Assembly: GCF_029894425.1 (NCBI RefSeq)
Contig: NZ_JARXYJ010000001.1
Span: forward strand, 7,584,501 to 7,648,500
Source: Streptomyces sp. SAI-127
Lineage (GTDB): Bacteria > Actinomycetota > Actinomycetes > Streptomycetales > Streptomycetaceae
Direction: 5' to 3'
DNA: 64,000 nt
Under the pieces are notes generated by a model. The model was not told where the DNA came from, did not search any database, and was given only the letters and a program-made list of their open reading frames with translations. Below are positions 27,911 to 36,064 of the stretch, piece after piece (the stretch's first letter is position 1; each line of letters begins with the position of its first letter). The position numbers were made by a program, and so were the translations under genes.

Positions 27911-28618
27911 ATGGTTCCGGTCAAAGTCCTGAGCTACAACATCCGCTCGATGCGAGACGACACAGCCGCGCTGGCCCGAGTCATCAAGGCCTGCGAACCC
28001 GATCTCGTACTGATCCAGGAAGCCCCCCGCTTCTTCCGCTGGCGCAAGAAGCTGGCGAGGCTGGCGTCAGCCTCAGGACTGGTCATCCTCACCGGAGGCG
28101 GCACAGCGGCGGGCCCCGCGATCCTCTGCAACCTGCGGGCAACGGTCGAACGTACGGAAGACGTCCTCCTCCCCCTCACCCCCGGCCAGCACCGCCGAGG
28201 CTTTGCCACAGCGGTCGTACGATTTGGCGGCGCCCGCCTCGGCGTACTGAGCTGTCACCTGTCGTTGCAGGAGGACGAGCGCCACGACCAGGCGGGCATG
28301 CTCCTCGACCGCCTCGCCGGCATGGGCGTGGACCACGCCGTCGCGGGCGGCGACCTGAACGACCGGCCCACCGGCCGCACCTTCACCCGCCTCGCCGCGA
28401 ACCTCCAGGACTGCTGGGCGACCAGGCCTACGGGCGGCGAACACACCTGGACCCGCACCGAACCACGCCGGCGCATCGACGCGATCTTCGCCACGAAGGG
28501 CATCGAGGTGCTCGGCTGCGGAGTCCCCACGCACATCCCCGGGATCACGGAGGCGGACATGAGGGCGGCCACCGACCATCTCCCGGTCCTGGCCACCCTC
28601 GGAATCCCCGCGAACTGA
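27911..28618 (+). CDS. Endonuclease/exonuclease/phosphatase (EEP) family hydrolase
   Basis: This 235-residue protein has the EEP metal-dependent hydrolase pattern: LSYNIRSM (Asn), LIQEAPRF (Glu), VLSCHLSLQEDER (His), VAGGDLNDRPTGRTF (Asp, Asn) and the final ATDHLPVLATL (Asp-His). Members cut DNA, RNA or phospholipid/inositol phosphates, so the substrate is not decided here. There is no signal peptide, so it acts inside the cell. ATG 27911 was chosen as the first residue before the conserved strand; it has no clear ribosome-binding site. Confidence 0.85.
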   Translation: MVPVKVLSYNIRSMRDDTAALARVIKACEPDLVLIQEAPRFFRWRKKLARLASASGLVILTGGGTAAGPAILCNLRATVERTEDVLLPLTPGQHRRGFATAVVRFGGARLGVLSCHLSLQEDERHDQAGMLLDRLAGMGVDHAVAGGDLNDRPTGRTFTRLAANLQDCWATRPTGGEHTWTRTEPRRRIDAIFATKGIEVLGCGVPTHIPGITEADMRAATDHLPVLATLGIPAN

Positions 28619-28624
28619 GCCGGA

Positions 28625-29230
28625 CTAGACCACGGCACCCCGGCCGGGACCCTCGTCGTCCTCGTCGTCCGCCCGCATCCGCGTCACCAGTGTGACGAAG
28701 CCACCCAGGAACCCGCCGATCCCCGCCGTGGCCAGCCACCACGTCATCTCCCAGCCGAGCAGTACCGCGACCAGCAGCAGAACCGGCCCGCCCAGCACTC
28801 CCAGCCAGGCGAACCTCGAAGTGGTGTCGGCGGCCGGCAGCGGCGGCGGCTCCGGCGGGACGAAGTGCCCCTCGTCGTCCTCCTCGAAGTCCTCCTCGGA
28901 CGGCTCGGGCGCGCTGTAGTCGCGAGGCCCGACACCGGGTGCGAAGGCGACGGAACCGCCCAGCGGCTTAGCCGGGTTCCCGTCCTTCTTCGGCGCGTCC
29001 TTCTTCGGCTCGTCCTTCTTGGGCTGCGTCTCCGTGGTCGTCGGCTCGTCGTTCGTCTCGGTCTCGAGCAGCGCGAGATCCTCGACCGACTTGAACGGCT
29101 TCGTGCCCGGCGGGTCCTTCGGCTCCTCGCCGTACCCGGCCACGATGGCCGCCCACGCGGCCTCCTCGTCGAACGGGACGCCCTGCTCGTCCGGCTCGCG
29201 GTCCTCGCGGTCGGAGTCGTGCTCAGCCAC
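28625..29230 (-). CDS. Acidic protein with two C-terminal membrane helices, unknown function
   Basis: This 201-residue protein starts at GTG 29230, which overlaps the hydrolase stop by eight bases, so the two are coupled. Residues 1-130 are hydrophilic and low-complexity, with a KKDEPKKDAPKKD segment and acidic patches (EEDFEEDDEGHF). Two hydrophobic helices follow (about 140-185), and the tail is acidic. I do not recognise a family beyond Streptomyces hypothetical membrane proteins. It could be an envelope anchor or binding protein. Confidence 0.75.
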   Translation of the reverse strand: MAEHDSDREDREPDEQGVPFDEEAAWAAIVAGYGEEPKDPPGTKPFKSVEDLALLETETNDEPTTTETQPKKDEPKKDAPKKDGNPAKPLGGSVAFAPGVGPRDYSAPEPSEEDFEEDDEGHFVPPEPPPLPAADTTSRFAWLGVLGGPVLLLVAVLLGWEMTWWLATAGIGGFLGGFVTLVTRMRADDEDDEGPGRGAVV

Positions 29231-30002
29231 GTGCGGCCGTCCCTTCGCTGCCGATGCCGGTGGTGTGCCGGCCGATGAACGCGAGGCTCTCGTCGAAAAT
29301 CCGCTCCGCGTCATGGTCCAACGTCGCCACGTGGTAGCTCTGTTCCAGCACGATCTCAGTTACGTCCGTCGACGACACACGGCTCAGCACGCGCGCGGAG
29401 TCGGCCGCGGGCACCACATGGTCCTGGGCGCTGCGCAGCACCAGCAGCGGCTGGGTGACCTGCGGCAGCTCGCCGTCGACCTGCCGGAAGAAGGTGCGCA
29501 GGGAGTGCGCCGCGTGCAGCGGCACCTTGTCGTACCCCAGCTCGACGCTGCCCTCCTTGGCGATGTCGCTGGCGATCCCGGGCGCCGTACGGACGAAGTG
29601 ACGGGCCACCGGAAGGGCGTACGGCGCGAGGCCGTGCATGCGGTTCGCCGGGTTGACGACCACGACACCGCTCACCGCGTCCCCGTGCTTGGCGGCGAGC
29701 CTGAGGGCCAGGGTGCCGCCCATGGACAGACCGGCCACGAACACGGAGGCGCAGCGCTCGCTGAGGGCGCGCAGCTCGCGGTCCACCTCGGCGTACCAGT
29801 CCTGCCAGCCGGTGAGGGCCATGTCCTGCCAGCGGGTGCCGTGCCCGGGCAGCAGCGGCAGGGAGACCGTCAGGCCGTGCTCGGCGAGGTGCTGGGCCCA
29901 GGGGCGCAGCGACTGAGGGGAACCGGTGAAGCCGTGGCAGAGAAGGACACCGGCCTCCCCGCCCTCATGGCGGAACGGCTCGGCTCCGGGGAGGACCGGC
30001 AC
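29223..30002 (-). CDS. Alpha/beta hydrolase (carboxylesterase / monoacylglycerol lipase-like)
   Basis: This 259-residue protein starts at GTG 30002 behind AGGAG. It has the oxyanion HGFTG, the nucleophile elbow GLSMGG, the acid LRSAQDHVVP and the histidine QSYHVATLDHD, an intact catalytic triad. Length and pattern match the Est30/thermostable MGL group of small soluble carboxylesterases. It lies divergently 144 bases from a PlsC acyltransferase gene, which suggests a role in lipid turnover, but the substrate is not known. Confidence 0.9.
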   Translation of the reverse strand: MPVLPGAEPFRHEGGEAGVLLCHGFTGSPQSLRPWAQHLAEHGLTVSLPLLPGHGTRWQDMALTGWQDWYAEVDRELRALSERCASVFVAGLSMGGTLALRLAAKHGDAVSGVVVVNPANRMHGLAPYALPVARHFVRTAPGIASDIAKEGSVELGYDKVPLHAAHSLRTFFRQVDGELPQVTQPLLVLRSAQDHVVPAADSARVLSRVSSTDVTEIVLEQSYHVATLDHDAERIFDESLAFIGRHTTGIGSEGTAARG

Positions 30003-30146
30003 CTAGGTCTCCTGTTCATGAAAGAAGCGTGAGCAAGTCCAGGTGAGGTTCACCGTACGCGACCGCACTGACACCGACCAGGGCCGTCGGACTGTTTGAC
30101 AGGGCTCCGGGTTAAGGTCTCATCGACGGACACAGGAGGCACTCGG

Positions 30147-30905
30147 TTGTTGTACGGCACGATGAAGGTCGCCATCGGAGGGCCGCTGAAGGTCGCCTTC
30201 AGGCCCTGGGTGGAGGGCCTCGAGAACATTCCCGCCGAGGGCCCGGCCATCCTGGCGAGCAACCACCTGTCCTTCTCCGACTCCTTCTTCCTGCCCGCGG
30301 TCCTCGACCGCAAGGTCACCTTCATCGCGAAGGCCGAGTACTTCACCACTCCCGGGGTGAAGGGCCGCCTCACGGCCGCCTTCTTCAAGGGCGTCGGCCA
30401 GCTCCCGGTGGACCGCTCCGGCGCGCGCGGCGCGGGCGAGGCGGCCATCAAGAGCGGCCTCGACGTGCTGGAGCGCGGCGAGCTGTTCGGCATCTACCCC
30501 GAGGGCACCCGCTCGCCCGACGGCCGCCTCTACCGCGGCAAGCCCGGCGGCCTCGCACGCGTGGCGCTCGCCTCCGGCGCCCCGGTCATCCCGGTCGCGA
30601 TGATCGACACGGAGAAGATCCAGCCGCCGGGCAAGGTCATGCCCAAGCTGATGCGGCCGGGCATCCGCATCGGCGAGCCCCTGGACTTCAGCCGCTACCA
30701 GGGCATGGAGCACGACCGTTTCGTGCTGCGCGCGGTGACCGACGAGGTCATGTACGAGATCATGAAGCTCTCCGGCCAGGAGTACGTCGACATCTACGCG
30801 ACCGCGGCCAAGCGGCGGATCTCGGACGCGGCCAAGGCCGAGAAGGCCGCCAAGGCGGCTGCCGCGAAGGCCGAGCAGGACAAGCCCGAGCAGCCGGCGT
30901 CCTAG
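30147..30905 (+). CDS. 1-acyl-sn-glycerol-3-phosphate acyltransferase (PlsC family)
   Basis: This 252-residue protein has the acyltransferase motifs NHLSFSD (HX4D), FFKGVGQLPVDRSG, YPEGTRSPDG (EGTR) and VIPVAMIDT. It transfers acyl chains to lysophosphatidic acid in phospholipid synthesis. I start it at TTG 30147, 7 bases after AGGAGG; ATG 30162 is an alternative. The C-terminus has an Ala/Lys/Glu-rich tail. It corresponds in synteny to mycobacterial Rv2182c. It is close to (39 bases before) the macS-macR operon. Confidence 0.92.
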   Translation: MLYGTMKVAIGGPLKVAFRPWVEGLENIPAEGPAILASNHLSFSDSFFLPAVLDRKVTFIAKAEYFTTPGVKGRLTAAFFKGVGQLPVDRSGARGAGEAAIKSGLDVLERGELFGIYPEGTRSPDGRLYRGKPGGLARVALASGAPVIPVAMIDTEKIQPPGKVMPKLMRPGIRIGEPLDFSRYQGMEHDRFVLRAVTDEVMYEIMKLSGQEYVDIYATAAKRRISDAAKAEKAAKAAAAKAEQDKPEQPAS

Positions 30906-30944
30906 GATCCTGGGACACGGCAGTCTGAGTTCGGGGTGGGGGAC

Positions 30945-32177
30945 ATGGCCAAGCAGGTGCGCGTCATGCGCATGTCGGTCGAGCAGCCGCTGTGGCGTGC
31001 GCTGACCGGGTACCGGGTGCTCACCATGCTGTACGCGGTCGGGCTCTTCGCCACCGCCTACGACGAGTACGACCGGCCCGGCATCGCCATCGCCTACTAC
31101 GTCGTCCTGTGCGTGTGGACGCTCGCCACGCTGCCCCGCGTCCAGAACGCGGCCGCCTGCACCAAGCGCTTCCTCGCCGTCGACCTCGCGATCGCGATCA
31201 CCGGGATCGTGCTGACCCCCCTGGTCGTCAACGATCACCACATCGACAGCGGCGGCCCCACCCTGCCGTCGATATGGACGGCCGGTTCCGTCCTGGCGTT
31301 CGCGATCAAGGGCGGCTGGCGGTGGGCCGCGCTCGCCTCCACGCCGGTCGCCGCCGCCAACCTGTTCGAGCGCGGCCACCCGGCCCGCGACACCGTCCAC
31401 AACGTGATCCTCGTCTGGGTCGCCTCCATCGCCATCGGCTACGTCGTCGAGGTCGCCCGTGCCTCCGAGCGCACCCTCGCCCGCGCCCTGGAGATCGAGG
31501 CGGCGACCCGGGAGCGTGAGCGGCTGGCCCGGGACATCCACGACAGCGTCCTCCAGGTGCTCGCCATGGTGCAGCGCCGGGGCGCGGTCATGGGCGGCGA
31601 GGCGGCCGAGCTGGGCCGGATGGCCGGTGAGCAGGAGGTGGCGCTGCGCACCCTGGTCTCCGGCGGCCTGACCTCCGTCTCCCGGGTGTCGCGGGACGCG
31701 GCCCAGGGAGCGGTCGTCCACGTCGTCGACGACGAGCGGGACGACGACGGGCCGGACGAGACCGGTCCGCTCGACCTGCGCGCACTGCTCGCGCCCTACG
31801 CCTCGGCGAAGGTCTCCCTCGTCGAGCCCGGCGCCCCCGTCCCGCTGCCCTCGCCCGCCGCGCGCGAGCTGGCCGCGGCCGTGGGGGCCGCCCTGGACAA
31901 CGTCCACCGGCATGCCGGTGAGCACGCGCGCGCGTGGATCCTCGTCGAGGACGAGCCCGACGAGGTGATCGTGACCGTACGGGACGACGGACCCGGCATC
32001 CCCGAGGGGCGGCTCGCCCAGGCCGAGGGCGAGGGGCGGCTGGGGGTGGCCCTGTCGATCCGGGGCCGGCTGCGCGAGCTCGGCGGCAGCGCCGAGCTGA
32101 TCTCGCCTCCGGGACAGGGCACGGAGGTCGAACTGAAGGTACCGAAGGTTTCACGGGGGAAGGCAGGACAGCGATGA
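30945..32177 (+). CDS. macS: MacS-type sensor histidine kinase
   Basis: This 410-residue protein has an N-terminal membrane domain of about five helices (residues 20-170) and a short linker. The HisKA_3 dimerisation domain has ERLARDIHDSVLQVLAMV (phospho-acceptor His), and a HATPase domain shows AVGAALDNVHRHAG and VRDDGPGIP. It belongs to the NarL-type histidine kinases. The gene next to it encodes the matching LuxR-type regulator with a four-base overlap. In S. coelicolor the homologous pair (SCO2121/SCO2120, MacSR) controls morphology and antibiotic production. ATG 30945 is preceded by GGGGG. Confidence 0.9.
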   Translation: MAKQVRVMRMSVEQPLWRALTGYRVLTMLYAVGLFATAYDEYDRPGIAIAYYVVLCVWTLATLPRVQNAAACTKRFLAVDLAIAITGIVLTPLVVNDHHIDSGGPTLPSIWTAGSVLAFAIKGGWRWAALASTPVAAANLFERGHPARDTVHNVILVWVASIAIGYVVEVARASERTLARALEIEAATRERERLARDIHDSVLQVLAMVQRRGAVMGGEAAELGRMAGEQEVALRTLVSGGLTSVSRVSRDAAQGAVVHVVDDERDDDGPDETGPLDLRALLAPYASAKVSLVEPGAPVPLPSPAARELAAAVGAALDNVHRHAGEHARAWILVEDEPDEVIVTVRDDGPGIPEGRLAQAEGEGRLGVALSIRGRLRELGGSAELISPPGQGTEVELKVPKVSRGKAGQR

Positions 32178-32848
32178 GTGACAAGGGTCCGATCAAGGTC
32201 ATGGTGGTCGACGACCACCCCATGTGGCGCGACGCGGTCGCCCGCGACCTGGCCGAGTCCGGCCTCGACGTGGTCGCGACGGCGGGCGACGGCGACCAGG
32301 CCGTACGCCGGGCCAAGGCGGCGGACCCCGACGTGCTGGTGCTCGACCTGAACCTGCCGGTGAAGCCCGGCGTCCAGGTCTGCAAGGAGCTCGTCGGGCA
32401 CAACCCGGCGCTGCGCGTTCTCGTGCTGTCGGCGAGCGGCGAGCACGCCGACGTACTGGAGGCCGTGAAGTCGGGCGCGACCGGCTATCTGCTGAAGTCG
32501 GCGTCGACCGAGGAACTCCTGGACGCGGTCCGCCGCACGGCCGTGGGAGACCCCGTCTTCACGCCCGGCCTCGCAGGGCTGGTCCTCGGCGAGTACCGCC
32601 GCCTCGCCACCGACCCCGCGCCCACCACCGACCCCGACCAGCCCAGGGCCCCGCAGCTCACCGAGCGCGAGACCGAGGTGCTGAGGCTGGTCGCCAAGGG
32701 CCTGAGCTACAAGCAGATCGCCGAACGCCTGGTGATCTCCCACCGCACGGTCCAGAACCACGTCCAGAACACCCTCGGCAAGCTGCAACTCCACAACCGG
32801 GTCGAGCTCGTCCGATACGCCATCGAAAGAGGCCTCGACGACGAGTGA
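32174..32848 (+). CDS. macR: MacR-type LuxR/NarL family response regulator
   Basis: This 224-residue protein has a receiver domain (VVDDHPMWRD with phospho-acceptor Asp in VLVLDLNLPVK, and Lys in YLLKSAS) and a C-terminal LuxR helix-turn-helix (TERETEVLRLVAKGLSYKQIAERL...SHRTVQNHVQNTLGKL). ATG 32174 overlaps the macS stop (ATGA), so kinase and regulator are coupled. It should bind direct or inverted repeat sites upstream of envelope and development genes. The evidence for orthology to MacR is sequence class and gene order. Confidence 0.92.
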   Translation: MSDKGPIKVMVVDDHPMWRDAVARDLAESGLDVVATAGDGDQAVRRAKAADPDVLVLDLNLPVKPGVQVCKELVGHNPALRVLVLSASGEHADVLEAVKSGATGYLLKSASTEELLDAVRRTAVGDPVFTPGLAGLVLGEYRRLATDPAPTTDPDQPRAPQLTERETEVLRLVAKGLSYKQIAERLVISHRTVQNHVQNTLGKLQLHNRVELVRYAIERGLDDE

Positions 32849-32901
32849 GACGCGCGTCACACTGACCCTTCGTCAGGCACCTGCGGCGAAGGGAACTGTC
32901 C

Positions 32902-33930
32902 ATGCGCGTCGGAGTACTGACCGGAGGCGGCGACTGCCCCGGCCTCAACGCCGTCATCCGGGCCATCGTCCGCAAGGGCGTTCAGGAGTACGGCTATGAC
33001 TTCACCGGCTTCCGGGACGGCTGGCGGGGTCCACTGGAGGACGCCACCGTGCGTCTCGACATCCCGGCCGTGCGCGGCATCCTGCCCCGCGGCGGCACCA
33101 TCCTCGGCTCCTCCCGCACGAACCCGCTGAAGCAGGAGGACGGCATCCGCCGGATCCAGGAGAACCTGGCCGCGCGGGAGATCGAAGCGCTCATCGCCAT
33201 CGGTGGCGAGGACACCCTGGGCGTGGCCGCACAACTGTCCGACCGACACGGCGTGCCGTGTGTCGGCGTACCGAAGACCATCGACAACGACCTCTCCGCC
33301 ACCGACTACACCTTCGGCTTCGACACCGCGGTCGGCATCGCCACCGAGGCCATCGACCGGCTGCACACCACCGCCGAGTCCCATATGCGCGTCCTGGTCT
33401 GCGAGGTGATGGGCCGCCATGCCGGCTGGATCGCCCTGCACTCCGGCCTCGCGGGCGGCGCCAACGTCATCCTCATCCCCGAGCAGCGCTTCGACGTCGA
33501 CCAGGTGTGCGCCTGGATCACCTCGCGCTTCAAGGCGTCGTACGCCCCGATCGTGGTCGTCGCCGAGGGTGCCATGCCGAAGGACGGCGACGTGGTCCTC
33601 AAGGACGAGTCGCTCGACTCCTTCGGACATGTGCGGCTGTCCGGTGTCGGCGAGTGGCTGGCCAAGCAGATAGAGAAGCGCACCGGCAAGGAGGCCCGCA
33701 CGACGGTCCTCGGGCACATCCAGCGCGGCGGCACCCCCAGCGCCTTCGACCGCTGGCTCGCCACCCGCTTCGGCCTGCACGCCATCGACGCCGTCCGCGA
33801 CGGCGACTTCGGCAAGATGGTCGCCCTGCGCGGGACGGACATCGTGCGCGTGCCGATCGCGGAGGCGACGGCGAAGCTGAAGACGGTGGATCCCAAGCTG
33901 TACGAGGAGGTGGGGGTGTTCTTCGGCTGA
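32902..33930 (+). CDS. pfkA: 6-phosphofructokinase, actinobacterial PfkA type
   Basis: This 342-residue protein begins with RVGVLTGGGDCPGLNAVIR and has the catalytic TIDND in VPKTIDNDLSATDYTFGFDTAV and the MGRHAGWIAL substrate loop. It phosphorylates fructose-6-phosphate. The phosphoryl-donor positions read GGED and PKTIDND, i.e. Asp and Lys at the sites that are Gly/Gly in typical ATP-PFKs (GGDG, PGTIDND). In this family that pair is associated with pyrophosphate use, so donor specificity needs testing. It stands alone, 53 bases after macR. Confidence 0.92.
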   Translation: MRVGVLTGGGDCPGLNAVIRAIVRKGVQEYGYDFTGFRDGWRGPLEDATVRLDIPAVRGILPRGGTILGSSRTNPLKQEDGIRRIQENLAAREIEALIAIGGEDTLGVAAQLSDRHGVPCVGVPKTIDNDLSATDYTFGFDTAVGIATEAIDRLHTTAESHMRVLVCEVMGRHAGWIALHSGLAGGANVILIPEQRFDVDQVCAWITSRFKASYAPIVVVAEGAMPKDGDVVLKDESLDSFGHVRLSGVGEWLAKQIEKRTGKEARTTVLGHIQRGGTPSAFDRWLATRFGLHAIDAVRDGDFGKMVALRGTDIVRVPIAEATAKLKTVDPKLYEEVGVFFG

Positions 33931-33942
33931 CGCCCGGCCGGC

Positions 33943-35799
33943 TCACACGGTCGTGCGGCGCAGCTGCCTCACCAACTCCCGTACGACGACGGCGCCGTTC
34001 AGGGTCAGGACCGACTCGGGGTGGAACTGCACGCCCGCGAAGCCGGGGCCGCGCAGGGCGTGCACCTCCCCGTTGTCGGCCCGGCTGATCTCGACCTCGT
34101 GCGCGGCCAGTCCGGTCGCCGTCTCGTCGTCGCAGTGCGCCACGAAGCTGTTGTAGAAGCCGACGGTCTCGGGCCGCCCGAACAGATCGACCGTCGTCTG
34201 CGCACCCTGGTACGGCACTTCCTTCCGTACGATCTCCAGGCCCAGTTCGGCCGCGATCAGCTCGTGTCCGAGGCAGACGCCGAGGACGCCGTGCCGGTGC
34301 TGCCTGATCACCTCGGTGGTCAGGCCCCGCAGGAACCGCATCTTCGGGTCGCCCAGGTCGCAGGGGTCACCGGGACCGGGGCCCAGCACGACCGGTCCCT
34401 CGTGCGCGAGCACCGCCTCCCGGAGCCCTTCCTCGTCGTACCGGCGGACGGTGACGTCCAGCCCGCTCGACCGCAGGACGTGCGCGAGCATCGCTGTGAA
34501 GGTGTCCTCGCCGTCGACGACCAGGGCGTGTCCGCTGAGTTCGTCGAGGGGTTCCTGCATCCGCAGCCAGAACGGCGCCAGCGAGGTGCGCCGCCCGTCG
34601 AGCGCGGCACGCACGCGTGGATCGTCGGCGAGACTCACGCGCGCGTGCTCCGCACGGGGCCGGGACGGTCGTACGCCGAGAGCCGCCAGTACCCCCGCCG
34701 CCTTGGCGTGGGTCTCCGCGACCTCGCTCACCGGGTCCGAGCCGCGCACGAGGGTCGCGCCGACGGGGACCCTGAGCCGGCCGTCCCCGGAGATGTCCGC
34801 GGTGCGGATCAGGATGGGGGAGTCCAGGGTCTGCGCCCCACCGGAGTCCCGGCCGAGCAGGGCCAGCGCGCCGGCGTAGTACCCGCGCCCGCCGACCTCG
34901 TGCCGCTCGATGACCCGGCAGGCGTTCTGCACGGGCGAGCCGGTGACGGTGGCCGCGAACATGGTCTCCCTCAGGACCTCCCGCACGTCCAGCGAGGACT
35001 TCCCGCGCAGCTCGTACTCGGTGTGCGCGAGGTGGGACATCTCCTTCAGCCGGGGCCCGATGACGACCCCTCCCATGTCACCGACCGTGCACATCATCTT
35101 GAGCTCCTCGTCGACGACCATCGACAGCTCCTCGATCTCCTTGCCGTCGGCGAGGAAGTCGAGCAGATGCTCGGGGGTCGGGCCCTCGGCGGGATAGCGG
35201 TACGTCCCGCTGATCGGGTTCATGACGACGGTCCCGCCGGACATCCGGACGTGCACCTCCGGGCTCGCGCCGACCAGGGTCCGCTCGCCGGTGTGCACGA
35301 CGAAGGTCCAGTACGCGCCCCGCTCGCCCTCCAGGAGCCGCCGGAACAGGGCGAGCGCGTCCGCCCGGGAGAACCCCGGGATTTCGCCCTCGTAGGTCCG
35401 CCGGATCACGAAGTTGGCGCCCTCGCCGCGTCCGATCTCCTCGTGCAGCACCCGTCCGACGATCTCGGCGTACTCCTCGTCGGCCACGTCGAAGCCGCCG
35501 TTCTCGACACGGACGTCGTGGGCGGGAAGCTGTGCGAGGGCCTCCGTGAGGGAGAGGGCGTGGGTCTGCTCGGGCGTCAGCACCGCGAGCGGCGTCCCGT
35601 CGTCCCGCACGTCGAAGCCGCGCTCGCGGATCTGGCGGAAGGGGACGAGCGCCAGGCCCTCGTCGGGGACGTCGGCGAGACGGTCGTAGGTGCTGACCGG
35701 GCCGACGAGCAGTTCGACGGTGTTCTCGTCGTGGCCCGGGGTGCGGCGGCGGAGCAGGGCGAAAGGGCGGTCGTCGTGCAGGAGCTGGTTCAGGTCCAT
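33943..35799 (-). CDS. trpE: Anthranilate synthase, fused TrpE-TrpG type
   Basis: This 618-residue protein fuses the chorismate-using TrpE half (about residues 1-420; PISGTYRYPAEG and VHTGERTLVGASPE) to the glutaminase half (about 430-618; GVCLGHELIAAE with the active Cys, and VQFHPESVL with His and Glu). It makes anthranilate, the substrate of TrpD at 3.9 kb. The start ATG 35799 follows the 18-residue trp leader and terminator, as in the Streptomyces venezuelae trpEG attenuator. It overlaps no gene and ends 12 bases from the convergent pfkA. A phenazine-type PhzE role is excluded by the leader control. Confidence 0.93.
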   Translation of the reverse strand: MDLNQLLHDDRPFALLRRRTPGHDENTVELLVGPVSTYDRLADVPDEGLALVPFRQIRERGFDVRDDGTPLAVLTPEQTHALSLTEALAQLPAHDVRVENGGFDVADEEYAEIVGRVLHEEIGRGEGANFVIRRTYEGEIPGFSRADALALFRRLLEGERGAYWTFVVHTGERTLVGASPEVHVRMSGGTVVMNPISGTYRYPAEGPTPEHLLDFLADGKEIEELSMVVDEELKMMCTVGDMGGVVIGPRLKEMSHLAHTEYELRGKSSLDVREVLRETMFAATVTGSPVQNACRVIERHEVGGRGYYAGALALLGRDSGGAQTLDSPILIRTADISGDGRLRVPVGATLVRGSDPVSEVAETHAKAAGVLAALGVRPSRPRAEHARVSLADDPRVRAALDGRRTSLAPFWLRMQEPLDELSGHALVVDGEDTFTAMLAHVLRSSGLDVTVRRYDEEGLREAVLAHEGPVVLGPGPGDPCDLGDPKMRFLRGLTTEVIRQHRHGVLGVCLGHELIAAELGLEIVRKEVPYQGAQTTVDLFGRPETVGFYNSFVAHCDDETATGLAAHEVEISRADNGEVHALRGPGFAGVQFHPESVLTLNGAVVVRELVRQLRRTTV

Positions 35800-35851
35800 G
35801 GTTCCTCGTCCGTCTTCTGTCAATGGCGGTGAGGAACGACCCCGGAAACAC

Positions 35852-35878
35852 CGAAGGCCGCCCCTCGGGCGGCCTTCG
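35852..35878 (-). terminator. Trp attenuator terminator hairpin
   Basis: A perfect 12-base inverted repeat (35852-35863 with 35867-35878) with a 3-base loop lies between the trpL stop and the anthranilate synthase start on the minus strand. It would end transcription when tryptophan is ample and the leader is fully translated. Confidence 0.85.
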
Positions 35879-35900
35879 CGAAGTCTTGCGTACGCGCTTG

Positions 35901-35957
35901 TCAGTGGGCCGCCGGATGAGCGGTCCACCACCAGTTCTGGGTCGAGTGCGCGTGCAT
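35901..35957 (-). CDS. trpL: Trp leader peptide (trpL)
   Basis: This 18-residue ORF encodes MHAHSTQNWWWTAHPAAH and a stop. Three consecutive Trp codons are the hallmark of tryptophan attenuation. Ribosome stalling at these codons when Trp is scarce would prevent the terminator at 35852-35878 from forming and let the anthranilate synthase gene be read. A -10-like box lies only seven bases upstream of the ATG, so the leader transcript may be leaderless. Confidence 0.93.
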   Translation of the reverse strand: MHAHSTQNWWWTAHPAAH

Positions 35958-35964
35958 GGCGCGG

Positions 35965-35970
35965 ATCTTA
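35965..35970 (-). promoter_or_regulatory. Probable -10 box of the trpL-trpEG promoter
   Basis: TAAGAT on the minus strand ends seven bases before the trpL ATG. No good -35 box was seen, so this is a moderate call. Confidence 0.5.
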
Positions 35971-36064
35971 CACCTCTTTCCTTCACAGGAATGTCTCAGA
36001 CTCAGCCTTGACGTGCTCATGATCCTATCGTGACGCTTGGGGCTTTACGGGTGGAGGGGGACTC

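Noticed and set aside
33943..35799. Phenazine PhzE-type identity for the fused TrpE-TrpG protein
   Set aside because: The WWW leader and attenuator before it point to tryptophan synthesis; no phenazine genes are near.
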